Source of the DNA: Alphaproteobacteria bacterium
GTDB lineage: Bacteria > Pseudomonadota > Alphaproteobacteria > M2410
DNA: 12,670 nucleotides
NCBI GenBank assembly: GCA_021774955.1
Contig: JAJFIN010000166.1
Span: 1 to 12,670 of the forward strand
Direction: 5' to 3'
Of this stretch, positions 1-7,719 are shown one piece after another (positions within the stretch are counted from its first letter, which is position 1; every line of letters begins with the position of its first letter). The translations under genes were made by a program, and so were the position numbers. The notes under the pieces were generated by a model, which was not told the origin of the DNA, ran no database searches, and saw only the letters and a list, made by a program, of their open reading frames with translations.

Positions 1-686
1 CATTTCTTGTCGAACATGCTTTGAAAGGGATCGATCGCTTTTCGTCCCCAACCGACAATGGCTTTTGATAGGGGCACTTCCAGAATCTGCTTCGCCTCAT
101 CGGCCCAATAGGGATCTGTTGGTGCGCTGAGAAAGTTCGGGCCATCAATCGGACTAAATTTGGTATAGGGAACGACTGAGCAGTCTATCTTATAACCGAG
201 TTGCTTGATGTGTTCGATCGTTTGCGGTCCCATGCCATAGCGTCCGCATTTAAAAATCTGTGGGCGCTGTCCCATTGCCTCGGCAATGCAATCTGTGAGA
301 CGCACCATTTTTTCGAGCTCAAGAGCGGGCGGTAGATTGCCATGAAACGAATTGTGATTGGTGATTTCTTCGCGCACGGGTGGATTGACCCAAGGATGCA
401 GGTGAGCGCCCACAATACATTCACCCTGTTCAGACCACGCGCGCAATAGCGCTGATGCATCACGGTCATAGGCAACCGGATAATCGATAAGGTAATGCGG
501 TATCAATCCAAGATCTCGATAGAAGGTCTGAATACGCTCTTGGTCAGCAATTGACCGAACGTCGGTATTTTCGGACGAAAAGGGTTTATCCCAATCAAAC
601 TCTTCTTCCGTATCAACGATGACCACGAGTTTGGGCGGCACCCCATCGTCGAACCGACAAACTTGATCTGGTTTGATATCCAGCAT
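1..686 (-). CDS. WalW-like polysaccharide deacetylase family protein, 3' end cut by window edge
   Basis: An open frame on the minus strand starts at ATG 684-686 and stays open to base 1, giving 228 complete codons with no stop, so the C-terminus lies outside the window. An in-frame TGA lies seven codons upstream, which supports this start. The N-terminus carries VDTEEEFDW (residues 24-32), the usual opening strand of WalW-type deacetylase-like proteins with their acidic metal or catalytic residues. HLHPW (95-99) fits the metal-binding His motif, and FKCGRYGMG (145-153) matches the F-R-x-G-R-Y-G type motif of the fold. No signal peptide is visible, so a cytoplasmic site is likely. Known members of the NodB/carbohydrate esterase 4 superfamily remove N-acetyl groups from glycans, but WalW-like proteins are poorly characterised and the substrate is unknown. 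It is divergently oriented from the glycosyltransferase at 865, consistent with a role in the same surface-glycan locus. Confidence 0.85.
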   Translation of the reverse strand, partial: MLDIKPDQVCRFDDGVPPKLVVIVDTEEEFDWDKPFSSENTDVRSIADQERIQTFYRDLGLIPHYLIDYPVAYDRDASALLRAWSEQGECIVGAHLHPWVNPPVREEITNHNSFHGNLPPALELEKMVRLTDCIAEAMGQRPQIFKCGRYGMGPQTIEHIKQLGYKIDCSVVPYTKFSPIDGPNFLSAPTDPYWADEAKQILEVPLSKAIVGWGRKAIDPFQSMFDKK

Positions 687-864
687 AGGCCCTACTAACA
701 AAGTTCAACCGCTCGTTCGCCGCCAACGTTAAATCAGCGTGCCTGTTGTTGGAACAAATTTGGTCGACGCGCAAATACAAGAATGCAAGTGTACATCTCA
801 TTAGGATTTGTTTGGTATTCCATAAAACAGAAAATTGTGAGTTTTCCCTAAAACTATCGGCCTT
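687..864. promoter_or_regulatory. Divergent intergenic spacer between deacetylase and GT4 genes
   Basis: This 178-bp spacer separates two outward-facing genes, so it should hold promoters for both directions. The right half is AT-rich. A TTGTTT at about 807-812 could be a -35 element for the rightward operon, but no convincing -10 follows at the right distance. I see no strong hairpin or operator. The rightward gene has no clear Shine-Dalgarno sequence. The regulatory role is inferred from gene orientation only. Confidence 0.35.
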
Positions 865-2046
865 ATGAAGATACTTTACCATCATCGCACCGCCGCACAG
901 GATGGCATGTCCGTCCATATTATGGAACTTATCAAAGCGTTCCGGGATTGTGGTCACGAAGTAATCTTGGTGGGCCCTGAGCAAACGACGAGATCAGACT
1001 TTGGTAAGGGTGGAGAGTTCACCGATCTTGTGCGCAAATTGCTGCCCAATTGGGTCGGTGAAAGTCTTGAGCTGCTTTATGACCGTATTGTGTTTCGCCG
1101 ACTAGAACGCGCTTATCTGGAGCACAAACCGGATTTTCTGTATGAGCGCTACAATTTATTTCTAACCGCCGGAAAACGTCTTAAAGAAAAGTATGGTCTG
1201 CCTTTTTTTTCAGAGGTCAATTCACCTTTAGCTGCTGAACGCGAACAACATTCGGGTCTGTCTTTAAAAACGCGGGCTAAAAAAATGGAGAGCGGTGTTT
1301 GGCGCGCCGCCGATGTAGTGTTGCCTGTCAGCGCACCTTTATCTGAAATGGTGCAGCAAGAGGGCGTGCCAAGCGCGCGTGTTGAAATCATTTCAAACGG
1401 TGTTGATTTGGAAAAGTTCCATCCATGTGTCGATGGCAACTCTGTTCGCGCGGTACTTGGATTGTCAGATGAAGTTGTCCTTGGCTTTACCGGTTTCATC
1501 AGAAAATGGCATGGATTGGATCGCGTCATTGCGGCAATGCATCAACGCAAGGAACTTCATCAAACCCATTTGATTGTCGTGGGCGAGGGGCCGGTGCGTG
1601 AGGAGCTGATCCAACAAGCACAACAATTGGGCATCCCTGACCGGGTACACTTTGTTGGCGTCGTGGCGCGCGATCAGATAGCGCGTTACATCGCAGCTTT
1701 CGATATTGCGTTGCAGCCCAGGGTTGTACCCTACGCCTCGCCGCTCAAACTCTTTGAATATATGGCAATGGCGAAGGCAATTGTTGCACCTCGCAGTGCT
1801 AACATCCTTGAAATCACCGGTGTTGACGGCGCTTTGCTGTTTGACATGGACTCACCTGACGCAATGACGGATGCAATATTTGATCTTATTACTGATCAAG
1901 GACAACGCCTTCAGTTCAGTAAAAATGCTCATAAAAGAATCATTGATGGAAAATTCACCTGGAAATCAAATGCTGAACGGATTGTCGCCCGGGCGCAAAC
2001 GTTGATAAACTCACAGCAATCATCAATGAGCCAATCACGTGAGTGA
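865..2046 (+). CDS. Glycosyltransferase family 4 (GT-B fold)
   Basis: This 393-residue protein is a retaining GT4-type sugar transferase, probably acting at the cytoplasmic face of the inner membrane in glycan assembly. The N-terminal half (about 1-170) opens with MKILYHHRTA and a GT4-like acceptor domain. The donor-binding half begins near SNGVD (177-181). It continues with GFIRKWHGLDRVI (210-222), VGEGP (239-243) and SPLKLFEYMAMAKAIVAP (292-309). Glu298 is the second Glu of the family E-x7-E motif. The first Glu is replaced by Tyr290, as in many GT4 members with the SPLKLFEYMA signature, so this does not suggest loss of activity. No membrane segment is apparent. The start is the first ATG giving a normal GT4 N-terminus, although no Shine-Dalgarno is visible. 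The gene overlaps the flippase gene downstream by 8 nt. Donor and acceptor cannot be read from sequence. Confidence 0.9.
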   Translation: MKILYHHRTAAQDGMSVHIMELIKAFRDCGHEVILVGPEQTTRSDFGKGGEFTDLVRKLLPNWVGESLELLYDRIVFRRLERAYLEHKPDFLYERYNLFLTAGKRLKEKYGLPFFSEVNSPLAAEREQHSGLSLKTRAKKMESGVWRAADVVLPVSAPLSEMVQQEGVPSARVEIISNGVDLEKFHPCVDGNSVRAVLGLSDEVVLGFTGFIRKWHGLDRVIAAMHQRKELHQTHLIVVGEGPVREELIQQAQQLGIPDRVHFVGVVARDQIARYIAAFDIALQPRVVPYASPLKLFEYMAMAKAIVAPRSANILEITGVDGALLFDMDSPDAMTDAIFDLITDQGQRLQFSKNAHKRIIDGKFTWKSNAERIVARAQTLINSQQSSMSQSRE

Positions 2047-3586
2047 AATCCACAAAGACCGCTCTCTAAAATCGCAAGCAGCGGTAAGCGCCTTGTGGGC
2101 CGGTGGAGCACGTTGGGGAATGCGTGCGCTTGGCGTTGTTAATATTGGGGTACTTGCGCGCATTCTTTCACCTGACGATTTCGGTCTGGTGGCCATCGCA
2201 ATGGGGATCGTTGCGGCCTTCGAATTATTCTTGGAATTTGGAAGTGAAGGTTACCTCATTCGCAATCCTGAAAGAAACGATGAGGATTATCACACGGTTT
2301 GGACGCTCAATGTTGCTCGCGGCATAATTTTAGGTGTCATTGTGTGTGGTCTGGCATATCCCGTATCGCTCTGGGCTGAAGACCCGCGCCTGTTTTCTAT
2401 TTTGATGTGGCTTGGGTTTATTTTAAGCCTTTTTGGTTTTCGCAACGTTGAAGTCATCAATTTTCAAAAAAACCTTAGGTTTGACCTAGAGTTTATACTA
2501 CTCGTCGGTGCGCAAGTGCTGGGTGTTGTAGCGGCGATATTTGTGGCATTTTACTACCGTAACTATTGGGCTCTGATTGTTGGTTACGGTGTAAGACAAA
2601 TAGCAATGGTAATCATCAGCTATCTGATGATCCCAAAGTTACCACGATTTGGCTTTACCAACATCAGAAAATTATTTTCGTATTCCATCTGGATCATGTT
2701 GGGTAACATCATGTTTGGCCTTGCGGTGAAGCTTGATGCCCTTATTCTCAGAAATTATTTGTCTCTAGCCGCCATTGGATTTTATTCAGTTGGTCGAGAT
2801 CTCTCGAGCATGGTCACAAGTGAGCTTTCTGCGCCTATCGAGCGCGCTCTTTTCCCAGCAATTTCAAAAACCATCGCTGATGGCAATGACGCTGGTTATG
2901 TTTTTTGCCAAGGAGCTGCCGCGATCCTTCTTTTTCTTATGCCAGCGGGTTTTGGGCTCGCAACAGTTGCGCCAGAATTTGTCTATCTTACCCTTGGTTC
3001 GCAATGGGGAACGGTTGCTAACGTCATTGTCATCTTTGCCTTGGCGGAATCAGTTTTTGTTTTGGGTCCAAATTTGAAAATCGCCATCCTCATCGGAGGT
3101 AAAACCCGTTGGATATTCTTTCGCAGTATATACATAGCAAGCCTACGACTAGGGGGTCTTATATTCGGCGCCTATCAAGCTGGACTAATTGGTGCAGCAA
3201 CAGGTTGCGCTATCGCGACAGTGGCAATCACATTCGTTGATTTTCTTTTAGCCAAAAAGTTGATCGGGGTGGAGGTCAAAACCTTCGTTGGTTCTATCTG
3301 GCGTGTCGTTGTTTCAACGCTCGTTATGACTGCGATATGCTATTCATTGTCGAAAAATATTCCAGTTGAACAAACTGTACTGAACTATCTTCTCAAACTG
3401 TTTGGGATCGCCCTTGCCGGTGGGTCGATTTACGCCCTGACGCTCACCAGTTTGTGGGTGCTCTGCAAACGGCCCCTTGGACCAGAACACCAAGTGTTCT
3501 CTGTGTTGAAATTAAAGCCCCATATTGATCGGGGTGTCGACGCATTGTCATCCGGCGTTTTGGCTCGGTTTGGCAACGATAAATAA
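2039..3586 (+). CDS. Polysaccharide flippase, Wzx/MOP superfamily
   Basis: This 515-residue, strongly hydrophobic protein belongs to the polysaccharide-biosynthesis branch of the MOP exporter superfamily, which moves lipid-linked oligosaccharide from the cytoplasmic to the periplasmic face of the inner membrane. Family hallmarks are the amphipathic N-terminus (residues 10-30) followed by LARILSPDDFGLVAIAMG (39-56) and the FLEFGSEGYLIRN segment (64-76). Many hydrophobic helices then run to about residue 480, and length fits the 12-14 helix WzxC/ExoT-like type. The start is GTG at 2039-2041, 8 nt inside the end of the GT4 gene. The frame has no upstream ATG, and the next in-frame ATG (residue 28) would cut into the N-terminal helix. 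The overlap implies translational coupling with the GT4. The last 39 bp are shared with the convergent methyltransferase gene. Confidence 0.9.
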   Translation: MSEIHKDRSLKSQAAVSALWAGGARWGMRALGVVNIGVLARILSPDDFGLVAIAMGIVAAFELFLEFGSEGYLIRNPERNDEDYHTVWTLNVARGIILGVIVCGLAYPVSLWAEDPRLFSILMWLGFILSLFGFRNVEVINFQKNLRFDLEFILLVGAQVLGVVAAIFVAFYYRNYWALIVGYGVRQIAMVIISYLMIPKLPRFGFTNIRKLFSYSIWIMLGNIMFGLAVKLDALILRNYLSLAAIGFYSVGRDLSSMVTSELSAPIERALFPAISKTIADGNDAGYVFCQGAAAILLFLMPAGFGLATVAPEFVYLTLGSQWGTVANVIVIFALAESVFVLGPNLKIAILIGGKTRWIFFRSIYIASLRLGGLIFGAYQAGLIGAATGCAIATVAITFVDFLLAKKLIGVEVKTFVGSIWRVVVSTLVMTAICYSLSKNIPVEQTVLNYLLKLFGIALAGGSIYALTLTSLWVLCKRPLGPEHQVFSVLKLKPHIDRGVDALSSGVLARFGNDK

Positions 3587-4336
3587 CTGGCAACCAAGCC
3601 GCTTGATTTTCATCGAATACATGAAAAGATCATAAGTCAGAGATATAAGATAAATCGGAAATATCCATTTGAAGTAGATCGATTGGTAGTATCGGACCTT
3701 CAATTCTTCAATATCAAACCCATGTTTTTCGTAGTTCTCCGCCATTTTGGGCATATAACAATCTGTGTAATGGGCAATAAATCCACAAGAGTCAGCCCAT
3801 TGCGGAAATATGCGAGCAATGGCTTTTTTGGTGAACGCGTTAGGCAGTACACGGTTTAAAATTGCAAATGGCGAATACCGACAAGGCATGACGCTAATAA
3901 ACGAACCCTCTGGCGTGAGTACACGCGATGCTTCTTTGATGAAAGGTTCGGTCACCGGTAAGTGCTCCATGACCGAGCGGGTTACAATTAGATCACAAGA
4001 TTTATCTCTCAGTGGAAAAGGCTTTGTGGCGTCGAAAACCAACACCCCCGCGGCCTTTTCGTTCAGGCTTATTTCACCAGGATCAATATCTGCAGCAAGA
4101 AGATAGGCGTTTTTCGCCGGATCTAGTCGATCAGCAAAAGGTGTTGAGCGTCCACCACCGACATCCATGATCACAGGTCGGTCGATAGCGTTTGCCCTCT
4201 CCGCTGTCGCGATTTCATGAGCCTGTAAAAGACTTACGTTGAAATCTGCGGGAAGCTTTCGCTCAACCCACTCTGATAGCGAAATGTTCACGCGTATAAA
4301 TCCATCGACAATGCGAGCGAAAGGAGATTTGGTCAT
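3548..4336 (-). CDS. Class I SAM-dependent methyltransferase
   Basis: This 262-residue protein has the Rossmann-type SAM-binding order of Methyltransf_11-like enzymes. Motif I is IMDVGGGRST (56-65), the acidic residue ending strand 2 lies in AADIDP (81-86), the next acidic motif is FDATKPFPL (101-109), and the post-motif helix is SVMEHL (121-126). The C-terminal third (about 180-262) is rich in aromatic residues, with a hydrophobic stretch near 222-242 (WIFPIYLISLTYDLFMY), which may hold the enzyme at the membrane or bind a lipid-linked acceptor. It is the third gene of a leftward operon, 8 nt after the microprotein stop, and the last 39 bp overlap the flippase gene. By context it probably methylates a sugar or lipid carrier of the glycan. 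The substrate is not determined. Confidence 0.85.
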   Translation of the reverse strand: MTKSPFARIVDGFIRVNISLSEWVERKLPADFNVSLLQAHEIATAERANAIDRPVIMDVGGGRSTPFADRLDPAKNAYLLAADIDPGEISLNEKAAGVLVFDATKPFPLRDKSCDLIVTRSVMEHLPVTEPFIKEASRVLTPEGSFISVMPCRYSPFAILNRVLPNAFTKKAIARIFPQWADSCGFIAHYTDCYMPKMAENYEKHGFDIEELKVRYYQSIYFKWIFPIYLISLTYDLFMYSMKIKRLGCQLFIVAKPSQNAG

Positions 4337-4344
4337 ACCAGAAA

Positions 4345-4506
4345 CTATTCCTGTTCTTCTTTTTGTTCGTAGTCTTTCAACGCAAGGAAAGTCTTGTCAC
4401 GTGCGTCTTCGCCATAAGCTTGCTCTTTATTGTCCTGGATGATGGCCCAAAATACGATGCGCAAAAAGACAATTAGACAGATCATAAAAAATAGAGTTGA
4501 GACCAT
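4345..4506 (-). CDS. Small single-pass membrane protein (53 aa), unrecognised family
   Basis: A short ORF fills the gap between the O-ligase and methyltransferase genes. Its ATG (4504-4506) directly follows the ligase TAG stop (4507-4509), giving TAGATG, and its own stop (4345-4347) lies 8 nt before the methyltransferase ATG. Residues 3-23 are almost wholly hydrophobic (STLFFMICLIVFLRIVFWAI, with one Arg at position 16) and form a likely transmembrane helix. Residues 24-53 are a polar tail with ten acidic and five basic residues, ending KDYEQKEEQE. No ORF of this size fills the gap on the other strand. Termination-reinitiation coupling to the ligase is the simplest reading. I do not recognise the family. 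A small accessory or stabilising subunit of the ligase, or of another inner-membrane glycan enzyme, is possible but only inferred from position. Confidence 0.72.
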   Translation of the reverse strand: MVSTLFFMICLIVFLRIVFWAIIQDNKEQAYGEDARDKTFLALKDYEQKEEQE

Positions 4507-5823
4507 CTAATTCACCGCACGAATTGGTTGGGGCGCACCGGGGCGTCGCCGAAGGTGCCAAGCCGAAAACTCCGATACTGTGCTCGTTGAATGTAAGCAA
4601 TATGAATAAAGCCCACTTAATAGTCCGAGTAACGCATAGTAGAGTTCAAAGAAGCCATGGGTGATGGTCAATCCGCCAACAAAATATCCGATGAAACTAT
4701 AACTGAGGGCCTGGGCAAGTGTTCCGGTCCACGGTTCCGTCTCACCTCGCTTTGCCATTCCCTTTATCTTTGAGATCATTGTGAACGCGAAGGTACCCAG
4801 TAGAACGTATAAGAACAGTCCAACAAATCCGTGTTCCGCCATCATTTGGAAGTAATTGCTGTGCGCTTCAAGTTTTCTGATCCTGCCATCGTCATCACGC
4901 CAACGATTACCCCAATACGCGCCAAAACCATCACCAAAAATGGGGCTCGCTTTAGCAACACCAAACCCATATTCCCATGACTTAAACCTTTGTTGGGCGG
5001 TTTTCTCCTCCGAGGCCTCGGAGATTGTCGACATGCGGTCAATCCATGTCGACAAGCGGTCTGAATTCATGATTGCCCCGGCCGTCGAGGCGATTATCGC
5101 AAAGATAATTAAGTTTCGCACCTTGTGCTTGGTCGTCAACCAAGCGTAGCCCAACATGGCACCAAAGCCAATAAAGCCACCGCGTGAGCCTGTAGCAATC
5201 AGTCCAGAAACTGTCGCCATTGCGCCAAACCAATTGGCACTGCGAACCCATTTTTGGGATGATTGTGTGGCAAGATAAACCATCAACGGAAAGCCCATAA
5301 TGCAGATACGAGCGAACGGGTTTTCAGTATCGAAAGGTGATCCAGCTGGCCCGCGCATCGTGCTGGCGCCACCTGAAAGGGCCCCAGCGATGCCGCCGTA
5401 AACAGTGTGAACACCAATGCTGATAACGAGAACCCACACAAGGCCGTGAATTTTTGTCTTGGTATTGATAATAGAAGACGTGGCGATGACGATAATCACG
5501 ACCTTCATGAAGTCATCCCAGCGCTTCCAAGCAGTTTCTTGATAGACCGCTAGGAAGGTGGTCATTGTGATAAATCCAAAAAAGACGATGAGCGTTATCA
5601 AAACTCGGTTTAAGCGAATGGGGTTTTTTGCATATTGGACGATCCAACTGAGCAAGCAGAGATAGGTAACAATCGTCAGCCAGCTAATTGGCGGTGTCAC
5701 AAAAGCAAGAGAAAATGGAACCGCGAAGGTCATCCAATAATAGGTGTAGATGCCCACAAACGGGACCCAAAACGAAAGAATGGGGAGGATGGCGACTACA
5801 GCAGTGAGAAACAAATATCGCAT
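4507..5823 (-). CDS. O-antigen ligase / O-glycosylation ligase, exosortase A-associated type
   Basis: This 438-residue polytopic inner-membrane protein belongs to the Wzy_C/WaaL ligase superfamily, whose members transfer or polymerise undecaprenyl-linked glycans on the periplasmic side. The N-terminal hydrophobic helices, the segment WKRWDDFMKVV (99-109) before a helix, and the IHGLVWVLVISIGVHTVYGG region (125-144) resemble the exosortase A-associated putative O-glycosylation ligases (PEP_O_lig_1 type). Conserved elements include ATGSRGG (210-216, Arg214), GDGFGAYW (297-304) and AHSNYFQMMAEHG (320-332, with His321 and His331). Arg and His at such positions are functionally important in WaaL-like ligases. 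The long periplasmic loop is roughly 252-330. The start ATG follows an in-frame TAG two codons upstream, with no clear Shine-Dalgarno. It is the first gene of the leftward operon. Plain WaaL or Wzy polymerase is the main alternative. Confidence 0.85.
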   Translation of the reverse strand: MRYLFLTAVVAILPILSFWVPFVGIYTYYWMTFAVPFSLAFVTPPISWLTIVTYLCLLSWIVQYAKNPIRLNRVLITLIVFFGFITMTTFLAVYQETAWKRWDDFMKVVIIVIATSSIINTKTKIHGLVWVLVISIGVHTVYGGIAGALSGGASTMRGPAGSPFDTENPFARICIMGFPLMVYLATQSSQKWVRSANWFGAMATVSGLIATGSRGGFIGFGAMLGYAWLTTKHKVRNLIIFAIIASTAGAIMNSDRLSTWIDRMSTISEASEEKTAQQRFKSWEYGFGVAKASPIFGDGFGAYWGNRWRDDDGRIRKLEAHSNYFQMMAEHGFVGLFLYVLLGTFAFTMISKIKGMAKRGETEPWTGTLAQALSYSFIGYFVGGLTITHGFFELYYALLGLLSGLYSYCLHSTSTVSEFSAWHLRRRPGAPQPIRAVN

Positions 5824-6126
5824 AATTAGCTAGCGTTGGCCCCCGCCATCCCTTTAGGTCATACAGCATTTGCCAAAAAGGAGCATTGATTCAGTGATGT
5901 CTACCCGATTTAGCAGCGTAACATTAGGGTATCGTTACTATTGTGACACGTCCAAAGCAATCCGGGTTCAATCTCATTACAGGGTCGCAATGAGATCAAA
6001 ACCCGTCTGACCCTCAGATAGGATTATGGCATATACGTGTTTGGGGCAAATCAGGCTATGGTCATGCGATTTTAACCCAAAATCCCTAGCTTCAACCCGT
6101 TCAGGGGACCTAAGAAAGAGCGCATA
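5824..6126. promoter_or_regulatory. 303-bp divergent intergenic region with structured element
   Basis: This gap lies between the outward-facing ligase and GMC operons and should contain promoters for both. It holds a two-part inverted repeat (5963-6005), a shorter inverted repeat GTAAC/GTTAC (5918-5922 and 5934-5938), and purine-rich TAAGAAAGAG (6111-6120) just before the GMC start, which may serve as a weak ribosome binding site. No clean -35/-10 pair is visible on either strand. No full-length gene is present. Confidence 0.5.
5963..6005. repeat. Two-part inverted repeat with possible pseudoknot partner
   Basis: Outer arms CGGGTT (5963-5968) and AACCCG (6000-6005) flank inner arms ATCTCATT (5971-5978) and AATGAGAT (5989-5996), all perfect complements. 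Short unpaired joints (2 and 3 nt) separate the arms, and the apical loop is 10 nt (5979-5988). The loop contains AGGGTC (5981-5986), whose exact complement GACCCT lies just downstream at 6009-6014, so an RNA could form a pseudoknot or an alternative stem. No U-run follows either side, so it is not a standard intrinsic terminator. It could be an operator or a 5' leader structure for the GMC operon. It matches no riboswitch class that I recognise. Confidence 0.6.
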
Positions 6127-7719
6127 ATGTTTATCGACGGCCGAACCATAGAATCGAAATCACAACTCGATTTCGATTTATGCATTCTCGGCGGCGGTCC
6201 TGCCGGCATAACGCTCGCTCACAAGCTTCGAAACTCAGGATTTCGGATTGCGATTATCGAGAGTGGAGACCGCTATTTTGATGAGGTAAACCAAGATCTG
6301 TATGCCGGTCAGAACATGGACTCAAAATATCAAGATCCCTCAACAAGCCGCATACGCGCGCTTGGCGGATCGACAAATCATTGGGAGGGTACCTGCAACG
6401 AACTCGACCCAATCGATTTTGAAAAACGGTCTTGGGTAGACGATAGTGGTTGGCCTTTCAAAAAAAATCAATTCAGTTCCTACTACACGAGCGCTCGAAA
6501 TTATTGTGAGCTTCCCCAACAAAATTACACACCGACCGACTTGTCAGAGGTGTTTCGACACCCGCTTCTTCCCGCAGATGAGTTGGTGGATTCATCTGTA
6601 TCGCTAATCAGTCCGCCAACGAATTTTGGGGACCGTTGGACGGAAGAGTTTGAAGAAAGTGAAAGCGTTACCGTCTTTCTCTTCTCGAATGCCGTAGAGT
6701 TACTGTCCCACGGACAGGAAAAGGAAATTCGTTCTGCCAAAATTCAAGTATTGGATGGCGATGATTTCCAGGTAAACGCAAGGTTTTTTGTTGTGGCGCT
6801 TGGTGGCTTGGAAAATGCCCGTATGCTACTCCATTGGAACAGCCAGCATGACAATCAGCTTGGTAATCAGGGTGACAATGTCGGTCGGTATTTCATGGAT
6901 CATCCGACCGTCGAAGCAGCGTTCCTAGCGCCCACCAGTGCGTTATCAAAATTTGAATTCTATCATCCCAACGCCAATGATGATGTTCAATATTTTGGTT
7001 ATTTGGAACTCACGGAAAAAGCGCTGCGTGATTTCGAAACGACCAATATGAAATTCCCCTTTATCGCGGCTGATAATTACTATCTTTCACCTGCGCTTAT
7101 GTCCGCCCATACACTTGCAGACTCCATTAAATCTGGGCATGTACCAACCCACTTCTTTAGTCATGTGCGCAATGTCTTCGCTGATTTCGATATGATACTC
7201 GAAGCATCCTCGCGTGCCGCCTTTGACAAACAATTGTTCGACCACGCAGACGAGTTTGGTGGTTATGTTTTTGACTCGATGATTGAGCAAACGCCTAATC
7301 GACAGTCGCGCGTTTTGCTTTCGCCGACCGCGAACGATGCGCTCGGTGTACCGAGAATCCTCATTGATTGGCGGCTCAATGAGTCAGACAAAGACCGTGT
7401 GTGGAAATCAGTTGAACTTGTTGGCCAATATTTTGGGGCGCAATCTTTAGGTCGCCTCAACGTCCGCAAAAACCAACCCGCCCATGTGTGGGATTTGCAG
7501 ATGGGTTTCGGGAGCCATCATATGGGGACCACTCGAATGGCTGACGATCCGTCAAAGGGAGTTGTGGACGCCAACTTGAAGGTCTTCGGAGCTGAAAATC
7601 TTTTTGTTGCGGGCAGCTCAGTGTTTCCCACTGGCGGTCATGTCCCGCCAACATTGACCATTGTTGCGCTTTCATTGCGGCTCGCTGACCATTTGGAAAC
7701 TCGATTGGAACGGACATGA
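6127..7719 (+). CDS. GMC-family FAD-dependent oxidoreductase
   Basis: This 530-residue flavoprotein belongs to the glucose-methanol-choline oxidoreductase superfamily, which oxidises alcohols or sugars. The FAD-binding fold opens with CILGGGPAGITLAHKL (19-34) and IAIIESG (41-47), followed by ALGGSTNHWEG (78-88), ALGGLENARMLL (224-235) and GRYFMDHP (253-260). The C-terminal domain has GSHHMGTTRM (462-471), whose His465 aligns with the catalytic His of the family, then VVDANLKVFG and NLFVAGSSVFPTGG (491-504). The usual A-N-P-T segment is HVPPT here (505-509), so Pro507 sits where the second catalytic His/Asn is expected. There is no signal peptide of its own. The gene downstream overlaps by 4 bp (ATGA) and encodes a Tat-signal protein, the arrangement seen in FAD-dependent dehydrogenases exported with a small subunit. 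The substrate is unknown; oxidation of a sugar in the glycan pathway is a contextual guess. Confidence 0.88.
   Translation: MFIDGRTIESKSQLDFDLCILGGGPAGITLAHKLRNSGFRIAIIESGDRYFDEVNQDLYAGQNMDSKYQDPSTSRIRALGGSTNHWEGTCNELDPIDFEKRSWVDDSGWPFKKNQFSSYYTSARNYCELPQQNYTPTDLSEVFRHPLLPADELVDSSVSLISPPTNFGDRWTEEFEESESVTVFLFSNAVELLSHGQEKEIRSAKIQVLDGDDFQVNARFFVVALGGLENARMLLHWNSQHDNQLGNQGDNVGRYFMDHPTVEAAFLAPTSALSKFEFYHPNANDDVQYFGYLELTEKALRDFETTNMKFPFIAADNYYLSPALMSAHTLADSIKSGHVPTHFFSHVRNVFADFDMILEASSRAAFDKQLFDHADEFGGYVFDSMIEQTPNRQSRVLLSPTANDALGVPRILIDWRLNESDKDRVWKSVELVGQYFGAQSLGRLNVRKNQPAHVWDLQMGFGSHHMGTTRMADDPSKGVVDANLKVFGAENLFVAGSSVFPTGGHVPPTLTIVALSLRLADHLETRLERT

Noticed and set aside
1203..1210. T8 run in the GT4 gene, plus A7-A8 runs (1279-1285, 2466-2472, 6460-6467), as possible phase-variation tracts
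   Set aside because: The runs are short, lie in intact frames, and fit ordinary Phe/Lys codons; no evidence of slippage.
1728..1758. Loss of the first Glu of the E-x7-E motif (Tyr290) in the GT4 as a sign of inactivity
   Set aside because: GT4 members with the SPLKLFEYMA signature commonly lack this Glu, so it is a subfamily trait.
5897..6010. A 37-codon plus-strand ORF in the divergent spacer, with AGGAG at 5879-5883 upstream
   Set aside because: The distance from AGGAG to the ATG is long, the peptide is arginine/serine rich without recognisable features, and it overlaps the inverted repeat, which explains the sequence better. A leader peptide cannot be excluded.
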